The notes beneath the pieces were generated by a model that saw only the letters and a program-made list of their open reading frames with translations, did not search any database and had not been told where the DNA came from. From Ceratobasidium sp. AG-K (Eukaryota > Basidiomycota > Agaricomycetes > Cantharellales > Ceratobasidiaceae), in assembly GCA_037039685.1 (NCBI GenBank), contig JAWNGF010000001.1, positions 1,798,001 through 1,862,000 on the forward strand: DNA of 64,000 bases. Direction: 5' to 3'. Positions 48,550 through 59,937 of the stretch are shown piece after piece. Position numbers and translations under genes: made by a program. Each line of letters begins with the position of its first letter. Position 1 is the stretch's first letter.

Positions 48550-50034
48550 CGCGAGCTATGAACAGGTGTCGACTGCTCAGCTCTTGGTCGTTGCGGTAGT
48601 CGTAGGACGAGGCGAAGACCTGACGAATACAGGGGGCCCCAGCGTAAGCATTTATACACCCATTCTCCATGTGATCTCGGGTACTTTTCTTACGGAGAAG
48701 AATCCGTATGGGGGTTTGAGTCGAGAGGGTCACATGTGGCCGAACTGAGTTTGGGACCTAGGCACCTCCAACGGACCGCTCGGAGAAATAGGATAGTGGT
48801 CCAATAATTAACGGTTTACTATATTTAGTAGAGAAAACCCTTGCGTTATTGGCTACATGAGGCTTGGTATATTCCTCCAGAAGGTGGCGTGTTGGTGTGC
48901 AGATTGGCTGGTAGTCCTGATACAGTGTAGAAGCGACATGGACTTGTAGAATTCTTCCGCCAGATCAAGGATCGTACGCATAGCCCACCAAACTTCGGGG
49001 GAAAGGGCAGTGAGGGAAGCAAATCACAAATGTGACCGACAGAGATGAGGTGCGATCGGAAATCCATGCAATTTCGCCTAGCCAGCACTTGCTAGCGAAC
49101 GGGGCACCACTCGGGCAAAGTCATTGTGTTGGCAATCCTCAGCGAGCGTGCCCGAAAAGCCCAAGCCATCGAGTTCACACGATTATCGAAAATGGAATAG
49201 GTGGCCTTGGAAGCGACCTCGCAGGGCTGGGGAAGGATGGGAGTGATCGAGACAAGGAGCATCCAGCGTGTGGGGTCTCCGCAGAGACCGGTCAGTCACG
49301 TGGATCGCCAACAGACAACCACAAGTAATAAACTCACCTGTGGCTCCCCAAACTGCTCGTAACGCAACCAATGATGACTTGTTATCCACTCATGTTCCTG
49401 AAGTAGCCCAACCTTGCCCCATGGGCGAGTCCGTCGAATAAATGAACGGGCTCCGCCGGTTCGAATTGATCGAGGTGAATGCCTCAGCTGACGTCGAGAT
49501 CGAGTTTCTGCCAAGAAGTCAGCGGAGGCGCTCCAGGCTTTGCACTCGTGCATATTTATATTTTTTCATTGCACAACGGCCACCGAGCGGCAACTTCTTG
49601 TCTTCTGCCGAACCCCGCATTTTTGTTTAGATCAGCGCATTTCGGCACTCAAGTCTGGCAAAAGGACCGAGAAGTTCGAATATCTATGCAGCCTGACCGC
49701 GTCGAAGAGGACCATTCCAGCGTAGCTTGTTAACCCTGTTCACAAGTCAATCATTTTCTAAATCGAGTAATGGCCAGTGTCGCACGGCCCTGGCTCATTG
49801 GGCGACAGGCACTTCACTTGGGTTCAAAACAGCCAATCCACGACAGGTATCACTCGGCCCGAAGACGACATTAGCCTAATTGCCTGTCGGCCCCAGCACC
49901 TCATCTGGATATATCTCCAGTGCGTCTCAGCGCCGGCATACATCCGCCGAGGATATCCCGACCATCCCACCCAATACTCAAGCCTATATATTGTGCTTCC
50001 GCCTTTACTTGTCCAGCAATTCCTATTCATCGCT
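48550..50034. other. 1.5-kb divergent promoter, transporter to alpha-xylosidase
   Basis: No gene recognised. It should contain control elements for both flanking sugar genes. The TATA-like box at 49985 serves the alpha-xylosidase side. Small ORFs overlap on both strands and are not supported. Confidence 0.4.
49985..49990 (+). promoter_or_regulatory. TATA-like box upstream of alpha-xylosidase
   Basis: TATATA about 45 nt upstream of the ATG at 50035; consistent with a core promoter and short leader. Confidence 0.35.
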
Positions 50035-53000
50035 ATGAAGTTCACTGATGGTCTTTGGTTGCTCCGTGATGGAGTCAAGCCTGCTTTTGGTTTGTCAGTG
50101 GTCAAAGAGGATGCCAAAGAGGACGCTCTCAACCTCCATGTGGCGACTCGGCCCATTCGCCACCGTGGCGATACCCTTGGAGGTAATTGATCACATCAAT
50201 CTGTTCGCTGTACTTGTGATCTTATCAAAGCTGTGTAGGCCCGGTCCTGGATGTTCAAGTAACGTCTCCTGCGGAGGGTATCATTGGTGTGAACATTTCA
50301 CATTTCGCTGTAAGTTACCATCGATTTACTTGTCAAACAATATACTAATTGATCCTAAACCTAGGGGAAACAAAGCAAGGGCCCAGAGTTCGAGCTTTTC
50401 CCGGATGGGGCGCCAGCCAAGCCCAAGGTTCAGATCACTAAATCAGAAACTGGGACCAACTTCACCTCCGGGGGGTTGACAGCTCGGGTCGCAACGCAAG
50501 CAGTGACGATGAATGGAATTGCCACCAACTCGTACTATATTGACTTTTTGGGAAAGGACGGCCACCTGTTAACATCTGCCGGACCCAAGTCTCAAGCCGT
50601 AATCGATATACCGCACAAGTTCACATTGGGCAGTGCAGCCAATACGTCGTGTTTGGCTACAGATCGGTCGTCAAACCCCAACCCACCCCCACCGCCCGAG
50701 TTTGTAAGATACATTCTGTCTGAGCTTACTCTTTCGGCTGGAGAGCTCGTATATGGACTGGGAGAGTAAGTTTCGCCCGGCTTAGAATAGACCAAGACTT
50801 CTAACAAGTTTACTCAGACAATTCGGCGCATACATTAAGAATGGTCAAGCAGTCAGCGTTTGGAACCGGGATGGAGGTACCAGCTCGGAGCAAGCGTATA
50901 AATGCGTACCGTTCTATATCACATCTAAGGGATACGGTGTCTTTATCAACCACCCCGGTGAAGTGGAGCTCGAGATCGGAAGTGAAAAGGCTAGCAGGGT
51001 CGGAGCGAGTGTCGCGGGCGAGTCATTGCAGTATTTTGTGATTTATGGTCCAACTCCACTGGAGGTCAGTCGTATTTATCGGTAATTACTGTTCTAGTTC
51101 ACTGAACCTATTCCGAGATAGATCCTCGAGAAGTATACACTCCTTACTGGTCGACCAGGGTAAGCTATCCAGGTCATGCAATAAACGGCTTACCTCAACG
51201 GTGTCTAAAAGGTTGCCCCCTTCTTGGACCTTCGGTCTTTGGTTGTCGACTTCCTTCCTCACTGACTATGACGAAAAAACCGTCTCGGGCTTCTTGTCAG
51301 GTATGAAGGAGCGTAGCTGTGATGTAAGTATCATATAATTTTTGAGTTGGGGACGCTGCTGATTGTGCATGTACTACCTCCCAGGTTTCTGTGTAAGTGT
51401 ATCAGCCTGGATGTGGATCGACTGATCAACTAAATGCAATCAATATAGCTTCCATTTGGATTGCTTCTGGATGGCGCAGTATCAGTGGTACGTGTTCGCT
51501 CAAGTGTATGTCTTGCTTGGGTCTAACCCGTACTGCAACTTAGGACGTCATTTACGTTCGACCCCGACAACTTCCCCAACCCCCAAGAATATCTGGCTTC
51601 TCTGAAGAAACAATTTGGAGTCAAGATTTGTGTTTGGAGTGAGTTGTGCTGCAGCTGCAAGACGCAAAGTCTGACCTATTCTATGTCGCTCCAGTTAACC
51701 CTTACATCAGTCAGTTTGCTTCTACGTTCAAGGAAGGAGTGGAAGGCGATTACTTGATCAAGCGTACGAATGGTGACGTCTGGCAGTGAGCTTATACATT
51801 TTATACGTTCGCGTGCAGGGCTGACAATCTACAAGGTGGGACCTCTGGCAGCCGGGTCTAGCGATCGTCGATTTCACCAATCCTGCAGCGTGCGAATGGT
51901 ACAAGAACAAGTTGCGCACACTTCTTGACCTTGGTGTAGACGCATTTAAGGTATGTTGTCATTTATTCGAGGCTCATCAAAAGTAATAAACTCCCCCAGA
52001 CTGATTTCGGCGAGCGCATCCCTCACGCCAACGTCAAATACCACGACGGGTCAGACCCTTACAAGATGCACAACGCCTATGCGCAGATCTACAATAAGTT
52101 GGTGTTTGAGGTTCTTGAGGAGCGCTTTGGAAAAGATGAGGCGTGTGTGTTCGCTCGGTCTGCGACCGCTGGTGGGCAAAGGTGTGTAATTTTTCCACAA
52201 AGTATATGCGTGTGCGCTCAATATGACGTGTTCGATTGCCAGGTTCCCCGTGGTATGCATGCGTAGTGTTGGTGTGAAAGTTATGTGCTGAATCTTCTGG
52301 TTTATGGTAGCATTGGGGAGGCGACTGCGAAAGTACTTGGGAGGCGATGGCCGAGACATTGCGCGGTGGGTTGAGCTTGACTCTATCCGGGTTTGGCTTT
52401 ACCTCACACGATATTGGTGGGTTTGAGGTAAGTAAATGCAATATATTTGCTGCAGGTTGACTGAGAGTTGTGATTAGGGACATCCTCCTGCCGAAATCTA
52501 TATGCGCTGGCTCGCTTTTGGTTTATTCTCCTCTCATTCACGTCTACATGGGTCAAGTAGCTACCGTGTCCCGTGGAATTACGGAGAACAGGCGTCCCAG
52601 GTCCTGGCCAAATTCCTAGATAGCAAGCACAGGCTCATGCCCTACCTCTATGCATCCGTACGTATGGTGGATCAACAGGCGACCGGGTGTCGATACTAAT
52701 ACATATTCTGTGAAGGCCATCGAGGCTCACGAGACCGGACACCCGGTGCAACGCGCATCTTTCCTCGAGTTCCCAAGCGACCGTACCACCTATTTCCTAG
52801 ACGCACAATACTTCCTCGGCCACTCACTTCTGGTGGTTCCCGTATTCGCGCCTGACACAGAAGAAATTGAGTATTACGTCCCGGCTGGCCGCTGGACTCC
52901 GTTCTTGGCTCGCCTGAAGTTGTGACGGGCCCTGCATGGGTTCGTTCCAAGGTTCCGTACGACGAGATCCCAGTGCTTGTTAGGCAAGGAACGATCCTCG

Positions 53001-53323
53001 CCCTAGGCAAGCCTGGTCTCAAACGAGCGGATTATCAGTTGAACCAGGATCTCGAGGTTCGGATTTACGAGCTGGCAGATGGCGAGACGTCTGAGGCGAT
53101 CATCCCAACCGGAAAGCGCACTGAGAAGGCCGCGACAATTCGCGCAACAAGGTCTGGAAATGAACTCAAAGTCAATGTGGTTGACGGTTCGTTGGCTGGA
53201 GCGTGGAGCGCAGTTCTCGTCGCACAAGGTGTTACCCCGAATGGGGCAGCTGGCGGCCAACTCAAGGGGAACACCATTAGCGTAGCCGACGGCGGTAAGG
53301 AGGCGGTATTCAAATTGTCTTAA
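50035..53323 (+). CDS. GH31 alpha-xylosidase, frame broken near C terminus
   Basis: Hydrolyses alpha-xylosides such as isoprimeverose from xyloglucan. The start at 50035 has no signal peptide, so it is probably intracellular. Conserved parts: [74 protein letters not shown], the nucleophile motif [14 protein letters not shown] (typical of alpha-xylosidases rather than alpha-glucosidases), [20 protein letters not shown] with the acid/base Asp, and [20 protein letters not shown]. About a dozen introns are needed. At 52905-52920 the frame of GRWTPFLA ends in TGA at 52923, while [15 protein letters not shown] continues in another frame with no splice sites between: an apparent 1-nt deletion that would remove the last ~135 residues. 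Confidence 0.88.
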
Positions 53324-53378
53324 AAGGGAACACCCGAGGATGTACTGAAACTACAAATGTAAATCACTACGATATGAT

Positions 53379-56300
53379 CTATCGAGTTTGTGTGGCAGTA
53401 ATAGGCAGCATCCCAAACCTCTGACAAGGCTTAACAATATCCAACGCGGGCTTAAAATCTGTTTCGCTTGGTGCCATCCCCAAAGGTAGAAACGCGTTAT
53501 GTGTGCGAGTCTGCGTTGTCTTTGTTTCGGTGGATGTATGCGTGTCGAGTAAGGTAGCAAAGAGCAACTGCGAACGGACAAGCTGATCGTGAACAGTGGA
53601 TTCAACGATCCTCCGGGTCTCTTCGGAACACTTTCAAAATTGACATTAGTCGAAATTAAAGAGGGGTGTGAATTGACAAACCTCTATCAGGTGCGAATTG
53701 ATCATGTTATTGCTCGATTCTCTAAGGTTGACGCCCTCCTTATCATTCGCCTCCCTTGAAATACGCTGCATCTCCTTTAGGAACATCAAGTCCCAAACTA
53801 CCTGATCTGGCGCATGTTCTACTGGGATACCGGCAGCGAGAAGCGCTTCAAAGGAATCAAGCAAAAGTTGTGATGAATTTTCAGCGCGAAGTTCCGCCAA
53901 CGTCATTCCAAGGGAGTCGATGGATGCCATAAGCGATATGAGGGCCAACACTAGTCGGTTAGATGGGCGTAGGATAGAGGCAATATTAGAAGCTGAAAAG
54001 TGTATAATTGAGGAACTGTGACATTAACATGACGGTACACCATACCTTTAGAGGGAGGAGCATCGAAGGCAGGCTGATATATTCTAAGTGCGGTTTCGGA
54101 TGATCGTGTATACCACAATCGCAGTGATTTTCTATGAAGATCTATTAACGCATTCTTCGCATCTACAGATATCGATCAGTTGTCAATCCTAACTTAAGCT
54201 ATGGCACGAACCCTGCTCTGTCTCGTACGAACAGGAGAGATCTGTGAGAAAACTTGAATGCGTAACTAGCGCATTGGCTAGACGTCCTATAAAGGTCGCA
54301 ACATATGCTAGATCACAGTTACCAAAGCTATGTATCACTAGTAGAACAGCCACAAACCTTTTTCACCAGTCTCGTCTGATACCGCATCCTCTAGCACCTC
54401 GGATATTGCGTTTACCACCCGCATACAAGTTTCTCCTGCGTGTAGTTGATACACGGAAGTTAAGCTACTCGTAGGGTTTCTAGTCATAAATCAGGATCGT
54501 CCAATGTCATATAAGCCGAGTTCCAAATCACCTTGTATCCTCCCCCTCGACTGTGATGCTAAGCTCATCTCGGAGTACGCGCGCTGTTGCCTCCATTTCG
54601 GACAAAATTGAGTCAAGTTTTGGCGTCCTTTTATTGACTCGGAGTTCGACACTTTTTGCGAACAGATTGAAACCGGCCTCCCCACCGGTTTCCGCTCGAA
54701 CCACGGGCAGTTCCGATGAATAAATGAAAGTCAAGGGGTTTATGTCTACCGACGTAACTGTAAGCTTATAAATTAATTATCTAATGGCAGATGTGTTACC
54801 TTCTTTTGCAGCGTCCCCTTCACTTGAACTTTCCAAAAGTGCGACCACTCTCCTTAGCGCACTACCAACCACAATCTCTAGATTCTCCAAACGGGTTTCC
54901 CAAATTTCCGTAACGCGATTGACGAATGCCGTTTGAATAGCATAACACAGCTTCTCCTTGACCTCGTTGGGTACATCGAGGGCCGCGATTCCTCTGAGAA
55001 TCGACCCCCTAACGGTCCACACAGCGCGCGCACCATCCAGTTTGCTGAGCCATGTTCGCGCCGGAATAATAAGTGCCTCGAGTGCATTGTCTAACCAGTT
55101 ATCCAAGTTACCCTCCGGCTCTTCTAGGCTGGCTACCCCCGACCCATCAGGATCAGATGATACATAGGGAGTGTACCCTGTAATAGACGACGGGAGAAAT
55201 CGAAGGAGGAGAGATGATGAGGGAAGTGATTGTAGTACCTGGGGTGTTGTTAAGTTTTTAGTTACTGATGTCACTGGCTGAGCAGAGCCAGAGGTAGGAA
55301 AACGAGGCTGAGATGCAGTTGTGGGAAGATCGAATGATGGTACGTCGGTTTGAATATCGGCGATGATCTGGCTGAATAATCCGTCGGAATCGTAGATGGC
55401 CAGCGCTGCCGCAACCGTTCCTCCAATGAGACTTATTACTGAACGGAAGGTCTTTACAACTTCCCGGACAATCTTCCGCTCGGCCTTGAGGTTTGCAGCA
55501 GAGGATGACACGGGAGTTTTGAGTAGCTGAACTAGGGTTGACCCCGCAGATCGCGAAGGGGAACCTGCAGGCGATAGCAGTGCTGCAGTGGCTCTCCTAT
55601 TTTGTGCGCGATTGGGTGATATACCCCGACGGGCGGTCGATAATGGCGGGTTGAGAAGTGCCGTCAGTGTTCTCGACCTTTGCGATAGAAAGAGGCTTCG
55701 GGTGCGTGAGGTTGAGAGTGCATCCAAGAGGAGGATCGCAATGAGAGTCTCCGCGATTTCCTACAAAGCCCATATTTTAATGTACTCACTCTCCAAACAC
55801 GGTGGACTAGACTTACTCTGTGCGACATACTAGGCTCTCGTAAAGCTTGTGTTGCTTTGTGAACTATCTGAGGGCGGAATTGTCCGATTGCCTCCCATTG
55901 CCTCAGTGCTATGGGGAATTGCTCCTGTATCGCAGGTACGTTGAGTCCAAAACGACTTCAGCTAAAATATGACATGAACGCCGTGTGCCTACCATTACGT
56001 CAATACCGTGCTTGTACCAGTTGATGTCCCCCCTCTCCGCTTCCTCGTCCTCTGAGTCGTCGTCATCAAGTGATTTCGATAGCTTGCGATACACAGTCCT
56101 CGCCAAAAGAAACAGCCAAGCAGCATGAAGAAACTGTTTCTTCTCGAGCCATCTCCATAAATGCTCTGGTGAATCCAAAAGCAATTTCAAGTGGGCAGAG
56201 AGCACCTGGAGTGTTTTGAGATGAGCATCTAGTATTGGTGCAGTTAGTGCGTCTAGACTGGAACAGCGGTAGCAATGATTCGGACCTTCTTGAGCCTTCG

Positions 56301-56878
56301 TGGCTTTCCCATTTGGCATGGAGCGATGCCTAGCTCTGGGGCTGGTATCAAGTCGCAACATGCCTGAACAAGACTCCCTCATATCCATTAGTGTTCCTAC
56401 TACCCTTTCAGACGTCCCAGCCATATTGGTGATAGCCGCAGATGCATGCAGCAGGTCCCGGTATCGCTCCCTACGCTTCCGATTTTAAAGTGCAATTAAT
56501 TATCATACGTTGGATATATTATAGCTTTTACGCACCCAACCATTTGTCGAAGTTCTTCTCGCTTGCCGTCCGCGTCCGTTCTATATATCACGTTGGTTAC
56601 GCCATCTATGCTGGTTAATTAAATTATTCTTACAAAAGCCGCGCTCGTATAGCGCGTATTTCGGCCACAGAGAATCGTACGAACATGTCGTCTGGATCTA
56701 TCCGGCTATAGTCCGTGTCTGTAGGTTCGCCTTTCATAGGATGGATGTCATTGCCGAAGAGAGAAGGTTTGGTCGTATCAGGCGATGTGTATGAGCCTGG
56801 TGATTTAACAATCGGAAGCCCAGGCTCGGTCACAGGTATAGGTACGCTCGGAGGCCGAGCTTTCAATGAGCGAAGCAT
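53379..56878 (-). CDS. COG1: Conserved oligomeric Golgi complex subunit 1
   Basis: COG1 helps tether retrograde vesicles at the Golgi. The N terminus (start 56878) is MLRSLKARPPSVPIP, and the family core IDPDDMFVRFSVAEIRAIRA comes just before the first intron. The next exons give a Vps51-like region: RYRDLLHASAAITNMAGTSE, ERVVGTLMDMRESCSGM, LKTLQVLSAHLKLLLDSPEH, WRWLEKKQFLHAAWLFLLAR and DINWYKHGIDVM, then RQWEAIGQFRPQIVHKATQA. The large exon at 55727-54777 is Ser/Thr-rich with LDNWLDNALEALIIPARTWL. The C-terminal exons include LALISLMASIDSLGMTLAEL and finish near 53379. A region of about 500 nt around 54000-54480 has uncertain splicing. Confidence 0.8.
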
Positions 56879-57353
56879 AGCCAATCAATACCGGATCCTT
56901 CTCTGTATCTCGCTTTTCAAATCGCGCAGTCGATATGCAGTTTGTGTCTCGTCTTTTCTTCAATAGAGTTCAAGATAGAGCTGAGGCTGTGAACGGTTGG
57001 TGGGGAATGGGGTCGAGATCACGTGCGCATGAGGTCCAAGTGTCCGTTTACATTCATTGACTAACCCACAAGTTCGAGTAACAAATTTCATACGACGGTT
57101 ATTTGTTGGTAGCAGTACTACGGTAAATAGTTCTAAAATTGGATACCTTGCGATACATGGTGGAGATTTGGTCGGCTCGTCGGGCCGGTATGCACTCTTC
57201 TCTTACGCAATAGGTCAGTCGGCACTCCCGAACCGTGAGCTGAGGGTGATCCGAGAGCAGAAAGCTATTGTAATTTGAAGCGAAGGGACGGAGGGGACTT
57301 ATATATAAAGCGCTCGGGATGCCTGAGGTTACTACGACTTGACTGCCGCTACA
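56879..57353. other. Divergent promoter, COG1 to galactonate dehydratase
   Basis: 475 bp between two divergent start codons. The TATATAAA box at 57302 belongs to the plus-strand gene. No other feature recognised. Confidence 0.45.
57302..57309 (+). promoter_or_regulatory. TATA box of galactonate dehydratase-like gene
   Basis: A consensus TATATAAA 45 nt upstream of the ATG at 57354. This is the best TATA match next to a gene start in the window. Confidence 0.5.
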
Positions 57354-59121
57354 ATGTCTCTTCAAACTCCCACCTCCCATCTCAGTGCAATTACCAAGAT
57401 CGAAGTATTTAGAGTACCCCCTCGATGGTTGTTCGTCCGCGTGGAGGTCGCAGATGGGACGGTAGGCTGGTAAGTAAACCACTTTGGTATCTGTTCCATC
57501 ATATTGACCAGTCAACCCAGGGGAGAAGGCACGTTGGAAGGCCATACCGAAGCAGTAGAAGGTGCTTTTTTGGACTTGAAAGAGCGATTCATGGGCTGGG
57601 ATGCCGACAATATTGAAGACATTTGGAGCCACGCATATCGCGCCCGGTTTTACCGTGGTGGAGAGGTCCTTATGGTTAGTAACCAGGCTATCTGCTTGAT
57701 GGCCAGAACACCCAAGCTCGAAATTGCAGTCCGCACTCTCAGGGTTAGATATCGCACTTTGGGACATCAAAGGTATCTAGGCTAGCTCTCGTTGGGGTAG
57801 CATATATTTACCGAATCCGCTTGTATAATCAGGCAGACGTCTTGGAGTTCCCGTCTGGCAGTTGTTGGGTGGAAAGGTCAGGGACAGGTGTAAAGTATAC
57901 GGCTGGATTGGTGGGGACAAGCCAAGCGACGTCGTGAGTGGCGCACAGGCTAGAAAAGATCAAGGCTTTACGGCCGTCAAAATGAATGGAACTGGTTGGT
58001 CTTGCTTTAACTAATTGTCAGCGCAAGCTTTTCATGAGCTTGCGTCGATGCAGAATCCATCGCGTGGATAGACTCGCCGGCAGTCTTGGAGGCGACTATC
58101 GAACGGGTGGCCGCTGTAAAGGCTCTCGGTTTGGACGTGGGTATCGACTTCCACGGTACGTGCTACCTTCTCAATACTCCTGCCAAGACCGACACCATTG
58201 TAGGACGAGTACACAAAGGAATGGCCAAACAACTAGCGCGCAGACTCGAGGTGCATCAGCCACTTTTCATTGAAGGTAGGTAGCATACATCCGGACTAGA
58301 ATCAACCATCAGTGACCCTTCGCACAGAGCCTATGCTACCAAGCCAACCCCTAGAGATCGCTGACCCCTCGCAAACGACTGTAAGTATATCAAATTGAAG
58401 GTGTAGTTCCCATCTGAATCGTCAATAATCAGACTTGTCCCATTGCGCTCGGCGAGCGACTTATGTCCCGCTGGGACTTCCGGCCATATCTGGAGAAGCG
58501 CGCCATTGACATTGCCCAGCCAGATGTAGGCCCTTTTGTCTAGTAAACTTATATCCTGGGCCAATTTCTCCTTTTTTCAGATTGCCCACTGTGGTGGAAT
58601 TTCTGAATTACGGAGAATTGCTTCGTTGTGTGAAGTATACGATGTTGCACTTGCGCCGCATTGCCCGTTGGGACCGCTTGCTCTGGCTGCATCTCTCCAG
58701 GTTGGCATTACAGCTCCAAATTGTGAGTTCCTTGCGTATAATGGGCATCAGAGCATCTTATCGTAACTGGACCTAGTTGTAATCTAGGAAATGAGCTGGC
58801 AAATGCACTATAATAAAGGTGTGCAAGTGTGCCTAACCCAATTTATGCTACTGAAATCACCCGTGCAGGCGCTGATTTATTGACGTATATGCTCAACCCC
58901 GAAGTATTTGCTGTCAAGAACGGTCACGTTGAAGCGCTCGCTGGTATGTAAACTCTCACATGTATCAAAGACCAACTGTCCTAGCTATGTGATTAGGGCC
59001 TGGTTTGGGTGTCGAAATCAACGAGAAACTGGTGCGCGAAGCAGCGGAGAAGTATGCCAATGAAAAAGCCTGGCGTAATACTACTTGGAGGGGAGAAGAT
59101 GGGTCTCTGCGCGAATGGTAA
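57354..59121 (+). CDS. D-galactonate dehydratase-like enolase-superfamily enzyme, premature stop
   Basis: Mandelate racemase/enolase superfamily, DgoD-like, which converts D-galactonate to 2-keto-3-deoxygalactonate. Exons give [69 protein letters not shown], the metal ligands in VGIDFHG, PLFIEEP and [23 protein letters not shown], and the catalytic His region [19 protein letters not shown]. About nine short introns are inferred. In the exon starting at about 58776 the expected [14 protein letters not shown] reads [17 protein letters not shown] at 58783-58785 replaces the expected CAG. Translation would lose the last ~90 residues. Skipping via a GTTGGC donor after SLQ and the TAG as acceptor would restore the frame but delete about 11 residues. 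Confidence 0.82.
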
Positions 59122-59937
59122 TACGTAGCACGATAGTTGTCGCTTTCCCTTTGTTTTAAAATGATGCTGAACCTCTGTTACGCACAAATGATAAGTACCG
59201 TCTTGTCAAATGATACGCTATATTTCGCAAACTACCAGCGTTGGATATTTCAGACAGCATTCGGGGTTCAATTTATCAGCAGCTTTCCATAGCTAGGCGC
59301 GCGACTGGCGATGATTTATCGCTATGATGAGAACCACCTTGTCCCAAACAACGTAAACAATAGTGGTAGTGCTGGAGGCACTTTTGGTGATGTCACTGGT
59401 TCAAGCTTCGAAACTGGACGCTCATCACTTTAGCCATGACATCCGGCATAATCCAGAGTCAGCTTGAATAAGTGTGCCGTTATATTGCGAAACTCCATGG
59501 CTACGGTAGCTCAGTGATATCCTTATCGCTACGAGGTATGAAATATTGAAAATACGGACAGGAAAACGTTATCAAAGGTTTTCGCTTCTATCCATTCTGT
59601 AATTGTGGAGAAGCTGTGTTCGAGGACCTATCAAGCGAAGAACGACATCTAACCAACCCCACCACGTGCGGTATTTGTCCACGATAAGTCTCGCAAAGCA
59701 CATGATGCAACTGACGCGGGTGCACCTGGCCTATGAGGTGAGTGCACATCCCAATATACCCACTTACCTATCGCAGGCCAGAGTGGCATTGTACTAGTAC
59801 CAACAAGCCCTTCTCGGGAAAGGCGCGCACGTGGATGCCGATCAGCCGGCCCCTGAATCTTGCGGAGTGTCACCACCAACATCCCCTATCCTCCAGCGTT
59901 AATTCGGGTGCGGTTGTATGTGAAATATAAGAGGAGA
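59122..59937. other. Intergenic, galactonate dehydratase to kinase gene
   Basis: 816 bp with the 3' flank of the first gene and the promoter of the kinase gene. A tRNA-like string near 59510 was checked and not accepted. No other feature recognised. Confidence 0.4.

Noticed and set aside
57099..57770. 223-codon minus-strand ORF over the COG1/galactonate dehydratase boundary
   Set aside because: It covers the promoter and first exons of the well-supported galactonate dehydratase gene on the other strand.
59505..59570. tRNA-like GGTAGCTCAGTGAT
   Set aside because: It resembles a D-arm only; no anticodon or T-arm follows at the right distance.
19443..59668. Several CACGTG palindromes in intergenic regions (19443, 43642, 49297, 57020, 59663) as targets of the local bHLH factor
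   Set aside because: About 16 such hexamers are expected by chance in 64 kb, so their presence means little.
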